From: Amaurobius ferox | Lineage: Eukaryota; Arthropoda; Arachnida; Araneae; Amaurobiidae | Assembly: GCA_951213105.1 (NCBI GenBank) | Contig: OX578146.1 | Span: 52,470,775 to 52,534,774 of the forward strand | Reading direction: 5' to 3' | Length of the DNA stretch: 64,000 nucleotides | In this document: piece by piece, positions 23,618 through 33,512 of the stretch | How the letters are laid out: each line of letters starts with the position of its first letter | Numbering within the stretch: the first letter of the stretch is position 1 | The notes under the pieces: generated by a model | Database searches by the model: none | What the model saw: only the letters and a program-made list of their open reading frames with translations | What the model was told of the DNA's origin: nothing | Program-made: the position numbers and the translations under genes

Positions 23618-24055
23618 AAATCAGCCTTTTTCATTGGCGGCTGAAGATCTTTTCTCATGAGTGTAAGTTGCGCTTCTTGTGTGTTCCGCCGAAGAAGGCT
23701 GTTTCTTCCTTAGAAACCTGTTGTATGCTGCTTTTAACAAAGTTATTTTAGTTGCATTACTTTAGCAGCAGTTTGAGCTGTACGTATGATGGAATTATTT
23801 TATATATGAATACGGTTCAAAGATCGGGAAATAAACTTATTTTATCTTTCCGATGGTGTCAAGATGTAAATTCTGTGATTTACATTTTCGATGGCTAAAT
23901 AATCAATTTGTAGGAAAATTGCTACACTTTAACATAAAATAATTAAAAAGCTAATTCGAATTAATAAAAAAAAACTCGGCGAGATTTGTCGTCCCAGGAG
24001 TTCACATAAACAGTGTACCGAATTTCGCGGCTATCCAAAGCTTAGATTTTTCCAC
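23618..24055. other. No recognised gene
   Basis: The stretch at 23840-23970 is loosely repeated at 25640-25765 (both end near AACATAAAATAA and CTAATTCGAATTAA). This suggests an unnamed repeat family flanking the CA block. Confidence 0.4.
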
Positions 24056-24059
24056 TACA

Positions 24060-24911
24060 GAAGACACACACACACAAACACACATACATACAAACACACA
24101 CACACACACAAACACACATACATACAAACACACACACACATACATACAAACACACACATACACATACATACACACATATGCATACATACACATAAACACA
24201 CATATACATACAGACAAACACACACACACACACACAGACAAACACACGCAAATATACCCTAGCACACACATACACACAAACACACACACATACAAACACA
24301 CACACACACACATACAGATAAACACACACACAAATACATACAGAAAAACACATGCAAATATACCCTAGCACACACACACATACAAATACACACACACACA
24401 AATATACACACACATACAAATACACACACACACAAATATACACACACATACAAATACACACACACATACACCGGTCGTCCAAATAGTTGCTCAAGTCCTC
24501 TGGATGAGTCGGACTGCCTGGATTTTCCACACACACACATACAGATAAACACACACACAAATACATGCAGACAAACATACACAAATGTATCCTAGTAAAC
24601 CCACACATACATACAAACACACACAAATACATACAGACAAATACACACAAATATACCCTAGTACGCGCACACACATACATACAAACACACACATACATAC
24701 AAACACACACATACACACACACACACACATACATACAGACAAACATACACATACATACAGACAAATACACACAAATATACCCTAGCACACGCGCACACAC
24801 ACACACACAGAGAGAGACACATACATACAAACAAATACACACACGTACACAAACAAACCATAGCACACTCATAAACATAACCTAGCACACACACACATAA
24901 ACACACCATAG

Positions 24912-24947
<36 letters not shown>

Positions 24948-25012
24948 CGCGTACACAAACATACCCTAGCACACACACACACATAAACACAACATAGCAC
25001 ACACTCACACAC
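24060..25012. repeat. CA-rich complex microsatellite, about 950 bp
   Basis: (CA)n alternates with CATA, CAAATA and AGAG tracts, and the phrase ATACCCTAGCACACAC recurs. The block is free of stops in several frames, which gives long Thr/His and Cys/Val open frames that are not genes. Confidence 0.95.
24471..24530 (+). repeat. SINE tail module embedded in the CA block
   Basis: GTCGTCCAAATAGTTGCTCA is followed by TCTGGATGAGTCGGACTGCC and TGGATTTTCCACAC. The module interrupts the CA block cleanly. Confidence 0.6.
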
Positions 25013-25229
25013 ATCTATTTTTATGTAAGAAGATTGTTTGGAAATTTACTCCACAGACTTTGTGAACCCTTTAGTGCGAATTCACATAATGCATTTTCAG
25101 CTCTTCGAGAGCCTTTGATATTCAAAAAGGCCGATTTATTTGCAATGTTCTTATGTCAATGAGATAACATTTCGATTGATTCCTTTGTCGCTGTTTTAGA
25201 GATAGATCCACTTTCCTATTTCTTGAGAG

Positions 25230-25480
25230 TGTAGTGACTCGCCCTGTTGGGAAATTTTTATTGTGATTTTACGCACGCTAGCTTCTACTAATTTCGGATT
25301 GACTGGACTGCTTGTTATTCTGCTTTCTGATTGGCTCTCTCTCAGGTAGATTCTTAATCCAGAACTTATATAAACCCCACTGTTTATCCTATTTATGCCC
25401 ATTTTGGGTTTATTGATTTTCTAACACTAACGAAGAAGATCCAGCGTATTTTTCAAACAGCTGTATGTTGAATTATTATA
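25230..25480 (+). promoter_or_regulatory. Promoter-like segment, possibly a solo LTR
   Basis: A CCAAT-inverse (ATTGG) at about 25330 precedes TATATAAA at 25367-25374. The block starts TGTAGTGACTCGCCC and is richer in G+C than its flanks. The layout resembles a retrotransposon LTR, but a matching end and target duplication were not found. Confidence 0.3.
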
Positions 25481-25767
25481 TCGTTTTTGCTTAAAATTGT
25501 TTCTCAAGTTTTCCTTAATAATCAGATTAACTAAAATATGCATGTATATATATCGATGTATTTATAAATAAAAAAATAAATGTGAGAAGATTATCTACCG
25601 GATTCGGGTTAAAAATTGTTAGATGAACGATTTTGATCTTTCAGCTGATGTCTAGATGGAAACTCTGTGATAATATTTTTGATATCAAAGGAACCGAATT
25701 GCATGAAAATCGTTCAAAATCGTATTTCAACATAAAATAACTAAAAAACTAATTCGAATTAAAAAAA

Positions 25768-26544
25768 TCTGATGTGGGCAACACATGACTTTCCTTATGT
25801 AATGCAATGAATTTGCTACTTTTACAGTAAAATAGATTATTCTTATAGCAGATATTTATATTATTTCCAAGATATTGAATTTTTGTCAATTAGTCGGCAT
25901 TTTCATTCATTTAGCATCCTTTTTATCCATTTGTTGAGATTTTCGTTAATTGGGCGACATTTAAAAAGTCGCCAAGTTGACGGTATTCCGCCAAATTCGG
26001 CTCCAAAATCTCGCCAATCGTTATGGACGGAGAAATAAGTTATTCTTATAGCAAATAAAGGACTATTGGCGTTTAAATACGAAAGTGTTACTCAAAGTAT
26101 CTTTTCTCATGAGTGGAACGAGCTAGATCCACGAAAATGATGTCACCAAATTTATTGCATGATATTACATATGAAAAGTGAACATGTTTCTCAACAGTTA
26201 ATATTCTTTTTTTTAATTTATGAGATTTATTAATAAATTTATTTAAAAAATGTGCAATATCTCTAGAACTGTTCATGCTAGCGTTCTAAAGTTTATACCA
26301 ATCGTTTTCTAAGGAAAAATTACATGAGAAATATCTACCCTTTTGTTACCCTTTTACGGAATGCCAGAATCTTTTCCACACGTCAGTACTTTTACTTTTG
26401 GGATATACATCGAACACATTCTCTGGATTTTTGATGTCAGACATCTCACACAGGAAGCGTCTCTTTAGTCGAAAACACGAATTCGAATTTTTGACCTTGT
26501 GGTCATCATACTTTATATAAATTATAAAGTTGGTAGGGAAAGTA
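25768..26544 (+). mobile_element. Family A element, 3' half diverged
   Basis: The 5' end is standard. After about 26325 the sequence departs from other copies, the CA tract is absent, and the terminal hairpin is degraded, although it still ends GGGAAAGTA. A B element starts 4 bases later. Confidence 0.7.
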
Positions 26545-27194
26545 AAAATCTGATGTGGTCAGCGCATGACTTTCCCTGCCCACTCAAATTAATTTTCTCT
26601 TTAATTTCTTTAATTAATTAAATTGAGTTTAATTGCACAAAATAACACGCATAGCTATTTGAAATGATACTGAATTTTCACTTTTAATACAATTATCGTT
26701 TTTGTTTAGTAATTGTGCTTATTTTCAAAGACAGCGAAGCTAAATTTCGAAAAAACTAAAATATCTCAAGATCCGCTAGGCCTATAGAGTAATGGGGTTG
26801 GTCTTATTCTTCTCATGATCCAAAATTATGTATAAAACAAGCATTTAATGGATACATTTGTACATATGTAGTCTTTTGTTTTAGATTTTAACTATTTTTG
26901 CGGGGTACTTCGTAAAAAGAATAGGGTTTTTTTTTTCGCGAATCATACCAAAATCTAATCGGCACCACGATAACCTACAAGAGATTTATTTACCGAATTT
27001 TGTAAAATGTGGTCAATTAGTGTTTTAGCTAGAATGAATACTTGGGACTTTTGCTGGCCATTTCGCAAAAAAAGACAGATTCCTTTATCTCGAATCATAC
27101 CAAGGTGTAATCACCTGCAGAGTAAATCGCAAGTGACCTACCTAGAAAATATTATGAAATTTGGTCAAATAGCTTTTGAATTAGAGTGAATACA

Positions 27195-27610
27195 TACATT
27201 GCATGGACACGCACACACGCACGCATAGACAGACACACACGCACACACGCACGCATAGACAGACACACATACATACACACACGTATAAACACACACACGC
27301 ACACACGTATAAACAGACACACACATAAACAGACACACACACAGACACAAACACACACACAGACATACATACACACACGTATAAACAAACACGCGCATAA
27401 ACAGACACACACATGAACAGACACAGACACAGACACAAACACACACACGCACACACATGCACACACACACGCGCACACACACACACACGCACACACATGC
27501 ACACGCACACACATGCACACACACACACGCACACACGCATAAACAGACACTCGCATAAACAGACACACACACAGACACAAACACACACATGTATAAACAC
27601 ACACACAGAT
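27195..27610. repeat. Expanded CA/CACG/AGAC microsatellite within the B element
   Basis: About 400 bases of CACACG, ATAAACAGACAC and AGACAC variants. Overlapping open frames in all three minus frames are artefacts. Confidence 0.9.
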
Positions 27611-27631
27611 GTCACGCTAAAAATGGATTTT

Positions 27632-27760
27632 TACTTTCCATATATACATAATGTGTAAGAAAATTATTGTGACTGGGTCGAAAATTCGAATTCGAGTTTT
27701 CGACGGGAGAGCACGTTTCAAGCACCCCTGCTCACGAATCTAACATTTTTGTAGTGATGT

Positions 27761-27793
<33 letters not shown>

Positions 27794-28574
27794 AAAGTAT
27801 GTATGTGTGTATGTGTCAGTGAGTTCAGTGAGTCTATGGAGACGATATCTCACGAACGAATGGAGCTATTCGAATGAAATTTAGTACAAAAATCACAATC
27901 CGTGAATACTGGAAGCCTATTGTCTTTAAACATAATCGAATCTTCAGAACCCCCCTAAATTTTCGAGTGAAATTTTGAAAAAATCATCAAAAAATCAAAG
28001 CCTTTAATAAAGTTATTCAAATAGACATTTATTATGTAATTTTTCATTAGAAAACGATTGACATAAATTTTGGAATGCTAGCGTGAACCGTTCTTGAGAT
28101 ATTGCACATTTTTCAAATAAACAAATAAATTTATCAAAAATCCCATATATTACAAAAAAATAATATTCACTATTAAGAAACAGGTTCACTTTTCATATGT
28201 AATATCATGTGATAAATTTGGTAACATTATTCTCGTGGGTCTAACTTGTTCCATTCACAAGAAAAGATACTTTGAGTAATACTTTTGTATTTGAACGCCA
28301 ATAGTCATTTATCCGCTGTAAGAATGACTTATTTCTCCGTCCATAACGCTTGGCGAAATTTTGGCGACAAATTTCAAGGAATGCCGCCAACTTAACGAAA
28401 ATCTCGCCAAATGGATAAAAATGACGCTAAATCAATGAAAATGACGACTCATTGAAAAACATTCAATATCTTGGAAAGAATATAAGTATCTACTATAAGA
28501 ATAACATTTTTTAACTGTAAAAGTAGTAAATTCTTTGCATTATATAAGGAAAGTCATGTGCTGCCCACATTAGA
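27632..28574 (-). mobile_element. Family A element nested in the B element
   Basis: It starts with the inverse hairpin TACTTTCCATATATACATAA and ends CTGCCCACATTAGA. The flanks rejoin into continuous B sequence, so this insertion is the younger one. Confidence 0.85.
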
Positions 28575-28690
28575 TTTTTTGTGTTCTAGAGGCTGTAAAA
28601 TGTGTAGATCCGTCGAAACCCGAATTGCGACTTTCGACACAATTTCAATAAATTACCACGTATACTATAGAGAAATTAAAAAAGTATAAT

Positions 28691-29086
28691 AATAATACTG
28701 CATTGAACGATGCTAAATGCCACAATGCAAACCATTATGACTTTTATTAATAACTTCATACCGCTCACTCAAAGCCATTATAGATATTGGGCACTGTAAA
28801 TATTTTCTTAATGCGGTTTATTACAACCCACCAACAAATCATCAAACCTAGTAAAAATCAGACAAAATATATAGGATTTAACTTCTCCACATACTTCATT
28901 TTTGCCATATTATATTTCATTTTGTTACATTACTACTTTGACTCTATATAGAAGCAAAACCTAAACCCTTCTTCGAAATAGACTGCATGTCATTTAGTCG
29001 ATTCCATGACTCCATGTGGATAGAAACTATTGTTAAAAACCTAGTAAATATAAATAGTTATAAAAGTTTATTTTCTATATTTTTTT
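28691..29086. other. AT-rich DNA downstream of the LINE fragment
   Basis: In the orientation of the LINE this should hold the rest of the reverse transcriptase. No such coding sequence is visible in any frame. Confidence 0.5.
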
Positions 29087-30862
29087 CTATATTTTTATAT
29101 CAATTTTTGAATCTCGTACAGTCTTCTCCAGTGCGATGTTAAAGAGAATGCACGAGAGAGAGTCCCCCTGTTGTACACCATTATTGACACTTAGGCTCTC
29201 GGAAAGGACGCCCAAAAATTTGATTTTACATTTGGTGTCATGCAATGTACACATCACAAGTTTAATCAGTTTAGCAGGAATATTAAATTCATACATTGCA
29301 TCCATTAAATGCTTCCTACTCACGCTGTCAAATGCAGCCGTAAAGTCAATAAACAAATGGTGAGTGTCAATACCATATTCAATTGATTTTTGCAAAATCT
29401 GACGCAAACAGAAAATTTGATCAATAGTGGATTTTCCTCCTCTAAATCCACATTGATAGCTACCTATCTCAGAATCAACAAACGGCCTGAGTCTCTGACA
29501 CAGAATAGTGGAGAGGATTTTATAACATGTGCACAGAAGGGTAAAACCCCTATAATTGGAACAGATCATTGGGTCTCCCCTCTTAAGTATGGGACATAAA
29601 ATGCCAATACTCCGCTGCAATGGCAGCTTCTCCGAGTTCCAAATAATCAAAATAAGTCTATGCAAGTGCTCAAGCAGTCGGGGACTTCCAGTCTTAAGCA
29701 ACTCTGCAGAGATAAGATCATGCCCAGGCGACTTATTGTTTTTGAGCCTTTTGATTGCCGACTCAACTTCATCTCTATCAGGAGGAGGTATCAGTTCATC
29801 ATAAGAGATGCCTAGGACGCTATGGCAAAGGTCGTCATGATTATTCTCTGAATTCAGAAGTTCGTCAAAATGCTCTACCCATCTATTGAGAGCATCCCGT
29901 CTGCAAGCTAAAATTACTCCCTGTTTGTTTTTACAGAAGGTAGAGCGTGGTTTAAAGTCGGAACGACTACGATTAATTTTCCGGTAGAATGCTCTGCATT
30001 CGTTTACAGATTTAAGATGTTCGATATCTCTCAAAGTCTCTTCCTTAAAAGTTCTCCTCTTTCCTCTATGGAGTTTCTTTTCCTCTTTCCTGACCCTTCT
30101 ATATTCCACATAATTATGTCTGATATGAACCTGCAGCATTTTTTTTATATGCCAGGTTTTTCTTGTTAGTAAGTTCAGCACATTCTTCATCACAAACCAG
30201 TCTTTATCTTTACTGCGAACAGTATTGCCAATAGTAGCTTTAGCAGCGTGGCAAATACTTTCCCTAATTTGAAGCCAACGTTTCTCCAGGGAATCACAGT
30301 CAATTAGCTTCACTAACTGCTTTTCCAAACAGTCAGTATGCTCCTTACTAATTCCATTGATCTTCAGCTTTTTACAGTCAAATGTTTTCAATGGCACTAC
30401 TCTTTCTTTCATGGCATCAGAAAGCCGTCCTCTAAGTTTAGCAATAACCAAAATGTGATCTGAATCAATATTTGCACCTCTATAAGTTCTAACATCAATC
30501 AAGTTCGAGCAGTGCCTTGCATCAATTAATACATGATCAATTTGATTTGAATAGAGCCCACTTGGCGCCCTCCATGTTTCTTTATGAATTCTTTTATAAC
30601 AAAACAAAGTGCTCACAACCAACATACCACACGATGCAGCAAAATCAGCGAGTCTACAACCATTATCGTTTGACACATCATGGAGGCTATGTCTACCAAG
30701 AACTGTCTGGTATTCAGACTCTCTCCCAACTTTAGCGTTGAGGTCCCCAATAACAATTCTCACACCGCTTCCTGGACAACTATAATATAGTCTGGATAGA
30801 CTTTCATAGAATGTTTCCTTTTCCTCATCTGATTTTTGCTCAGTGGGCGCATGAGAACACAA
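29087..30862 (-). CDS. Non-LTR retrotransposon ORF fragment (endonuclease + partial reverse transcriptase)
   Basis: The frame is open for 591 codons. Residues 1-150 are the C-terminal two-thirds of an apurinic-type endonuclease: HAPTE, then IGDLNAKVG, a WRAPSG...NQIDHVLID motif, and finally IDSDH. About residues 300-590 are reverse transcriptase: IKRLKNNKSPGHD, SNYRGFTLL, YQCGFRGGKSTIDQIF, LFIDFTAAFDSVSRK (catalytic Asp motif A) and GVQQGDSLSCILFNIALE. The expected YADD box and thumb are missing, as are the first roughly 100 residues of the endonuclease. The organisation fits RTE/jockey-type LINEs often annotated craniofacial development protein 2-like. I favour RTE without certainty. It is inactive because the catalytic YADD is absent, although the frame is otherwise undamaged, so it is probably young. 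Confidence 0.88.
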   Translation of the reverse strand: MCSHAPTEQKSDEEKETFYESLSRLYYSCPGSGVRIVIGDLNAKVGRESEYQTVLGRHSLHDVSNDNGCRLADFAASCGMLVVSTLFCYKRIHKETWRAPSGLYSNQIDHVLIDARHCSNLIDVRTYRGANIDSDHILVIAKLRGRLSDAMKERVVPLKTFDCKKLKINGISKEHTDCLEKQLVKLIDCDSLEKRWLQIRESICHAAKATIGNTVRSKDKDWFVMKNVLNLLTRKTWHIKKMLQVHIRHNYVEYRRVRKEEKKLHRGKRRTFKEETLRDIEHLKSVNECRAFYRKINRSRSDFKPRSTFCKNKQGVILACRRDALNRWVEHFDELLNSENNHDDLCHSVLGISYDELIPPPDRDEVESAIKRLKNNKSPGHDLISAELLKTGSPRLLEHLHRLILIIWNSEKLPLQRSIGILCPILKRGDPMICSNYRGFTLLCTCYKILSTILCQRLRPFVDSEIGSYQCGFRGGKSTIDQIFCLRQILQKSIEYGIDTHHLFIDFTAAFDSVSRKHLMDAMYEFNIPAKLIKLVMCTLHDTKCKIKFLGVLSESLSVNNGVQQGDSLSCILFNIALEKTVRDSKIDIKI

Positions 30863-30913
30863 AAAAGTGTAATTAAAATTTAAAAAAATTTTTAATTTTA
30901 ATTTTAATTAAAG

Positions 30914-31412
30914 GTTCATATTAGCGTTCTAAAATTTATGTCAATCGTTTTCTAATGAAAAATTACATAAGAAATGTCTATTTGCGTAACTTTATTAGCG
31001 GTTTTGATTTTTTGACGATTTTTTCAAAATTTCACTTGAAAATTTAGGAGGGTTCTGAACATTCGATTGCGTATAAAAACAATAGGCTTCCAGTGTTTAC
31101 GGATTGTGATTTTTGTACCAAATTTTGTTCGAATCGGTCCATTCGTTCATCAGTTATCGCCTCCACAGGCTCAATGACACACACACACACACACATACTT
31201 TCATACACACACACGCACATACTTTCACACACATGCTTTCACACACACACATATACTTTCACACACACACACACACACACACACAGATATCACTTAAATG
31301 TTTGATTCGTGATCAGGGATGCTTGAAACCTGCTCTCCCGTCAAAAACTCGAATTCGAATTTTCGATCCCGTCACAATACTTTCCTTATACATTATGTAT
31401 ATAAGGAAAGTA
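30914..31412 (+). mobile_element. Family A element, 5'-truncated
   Basis: It starts at GGTTCATATTAGCGTTCTAA and keeps the CA tracts and the complete 3' hairpin. The upstream edge is the AT-rich end of the LINE fragment. Confidence 0.8.
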
Positions 31413-31416
31413 AAAA

Positions 31417-32269
31417 TGTTATTCTTATAGTAAATACTTATATTCTTTCCAAGATATCGAATTTTCTTTAATTAGTCGTCATTTTTATTGATTTAGCGTC
31501 ATTTTTATCAATTTGGCGAGATTTTCGTTCATTTGGCAACAATTAAAAATATCGCCAAGTTGGCGACATTCCGCTGAATTCTTCGCCAAAATCTCGTCAA
31601 GCGTTATGGACTGAGAAATAAGTTATTCTTATAATAGATAAATGACTATTGGCATTCAAATACAAAAGTATTACTCAAGGTATCTTTTCTCATGAATGGA
31701 ACGGGCTAGATCCACGAGAATGGTGTCACCAGATTTATTGCATTATATTACATATAAAATGTAAACATGTTTCTTAACAGTTAATATTTTTTTTTCTTTT
31801 ATGGGATTTTTTGATAAATTTATTTGAAACATGTGCAATATCTCGAGAACGGTTCATGCTAGCATTTTAAAGTTTATGTCAATCGTTTTCAAAGGAAAAC
31901 TTATATAAGAAATGTCTATTTGCGTAACTTTATAAAAGGTTTTGATTTCTTGATGATTTTTTCAAAATTTCACTCGAAAATTTAGGGGGTTCTGAACATT
32001 CCATTACGTTTTAAAACAATAGGCTTCCAGTATTCACGGATAGTGATATTTGTACCAAATTTCATTCAAATCGCATCATTTTTTGTGAGATATCGTCTCC
32101 ACAGACTCACTGACACACACACGCACACACAAAGAGAGAGACATCAACTCAAAAATGTTCGAATCGTGATCAGGGAAGGTTGAAACGTGCTCTCCCGTCG
32201 AAAATTCGAATTCGAATTTCCGACACAGTCACAATACTTTCCTTATACATTATGTATGTAAGGAAAGTA
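31417..32269 (+). mobile_element. Family A element lacking its first 75 bp or so
   Basis: It begins at ATGTTATTCTTATAGTAAAT, immediately after the A run that follows the 5' terminal part in full copies. It is joined to the 3' end of the preceding A element. The 3' hairpin is complete. Confidence 0.8.
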
Positions 32270-32275
32270 AACGAT

Positions 32276-33065
32276 TCTGATGTGGACAGCACATGACTCT
32301 TCCCTACAAACTTAAATTAATCTTCTCTTTATTTCTTTAATAATTCGTTAAATTGAATTTTATTGCGCAAAATAACACGGAATTTGCATTTTTAATTCTT
32401 ATTCGTTTTCATTTGCTGCCTGGACATATTTTCAAAGGTGGCGTATCAAAAACGCGAAAACAATTAAATATCTCGAGAACGGTTATTCCCAGAGTAATGG
32501 GATCGATCTTACTATTTTATTCGCCAAAATTTACGCAATAAAATGTATTTAATTGATACATTTGAACATATGTAGTTTTTTATTTTAGATATTGATGATT
32601 TTTGAGGGCCATTTCGTACAAAAAAAGCTTTTTTAAAAGTTTTTTTTCCAATCATACCAAAATCTAATTAGCACAAAGTTATCCCACAGGTGACTTATCT
32701 ACAAAATTTCGTGAAATTTGGTCAATTAGTTTTCAGCTAGAGTGGATGTATGCGATTTTGCGGGCCATTTAGCAAAGGAAAAAAAATGCAGATTATTTTA
32801 TTCCGAATCATAACAAAATTTAATCAGCACCAGGGTCACCCACAAGTAACTTATCTATAAAATTTTATGAAATTTTATCAATTAGTTTTTGAGTTAGAGT
32901 GGATGCATACATTGCACAAACAGACAGACACACACACGCCACGCTAAAAATAGTTTTCCGTGCTCTTGAGATCCAAAACGTGTAGATCCGTCGAAAATTC
33001 CAGTTGCGATTTTCGACACGATTCCAATACTTTTCCTATACATTACCATGTTCTGCAGGGAAAGT
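32276..33065 (+). mobile_element. Family B element, diverged
   Basis: It starts TCTGATGTGGACAGCACATG a few bases after the end of the previous A element and ends CATTACCATGTTCTGCAGGG plus AAAGT. The microsatellite is short. Confidence 0.8.
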
Positions 33066-33189
33066 GAAACTAATTCAATGAATGAGGGAAAAAATTCTAA
33101 AATCAACTTTTTAAGAGTCGTAGACTGTTTTAAAGTAGTATATTGCTTATTTCTAATTTGTTAATGTTAAATGAACTCCAATTTTTTAT

Positions 33190-33512
33190 AAAACTTTTCT
33201 GCTAATTAATTGCAATAACCCTGTAATATTTTACTTTGTGAATCTCTATTCATGTGTGTTTATCGTGACTCAATTATTAATTTCGACGCCGCGCAAATCC
33301 TTAGTTTTTCATGGCGTCTCATTCCTGACTCTGTGCGTTAAAATCTTGTCTGAAGATCTGAATGTTTCTTTCACCTTTTTCTCGTTTTAGTGCCACTTAA
33401 AAATGTTTGGCTTGTGTATTTCTGGATTGTAGTTATACATGAGTTATACTTTTATTTGGTAATTTAACGATTTTATTTTGTCTCGGATAATCCGGCCATT
33501 CATATGGAAATA
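33190..33512. repeat. Left part of duplicated segment D1 (continues at 39412)
   Basis: From TAATTGCAATAACCCTGTAA to GGCCATTCATATGGAAAT it matches about 40985-41292. The paralogue continues without interruption into what here is found only at 39412-39800. Confidence 0.8.

Larger units (their letters stand above)
26549..28690 (+). mobile_element. Family B element interrupted by an A element
   Basis: The 5' part (26549-27631) runs to CGCTAAAAATGGATTTT. The 3' part resumes at about 28575 with TTTTTGTGTTCTAGAGGCTG and ends near 28680 in a decayed hairpin. The CA/CACG microsatellite (about 27195-27610) is strongly expanded. Confidence 0.75.

Noticed and set aside
24042..24878. Open frame of 278 codons rich in Cys and Val on the minus strand, with Thr/His-rich frames opposite
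   Set aside because: It follows from the CA-rich microsatellite, which lacks stop codons in several frames. There is no start context, domain or composition of a real protein.
27152..27615. Three overlapping minus-strand frames of about 145-150 codons
   Set aside because: All three frames are open at once because of the CA/CACG tract inside a B element.
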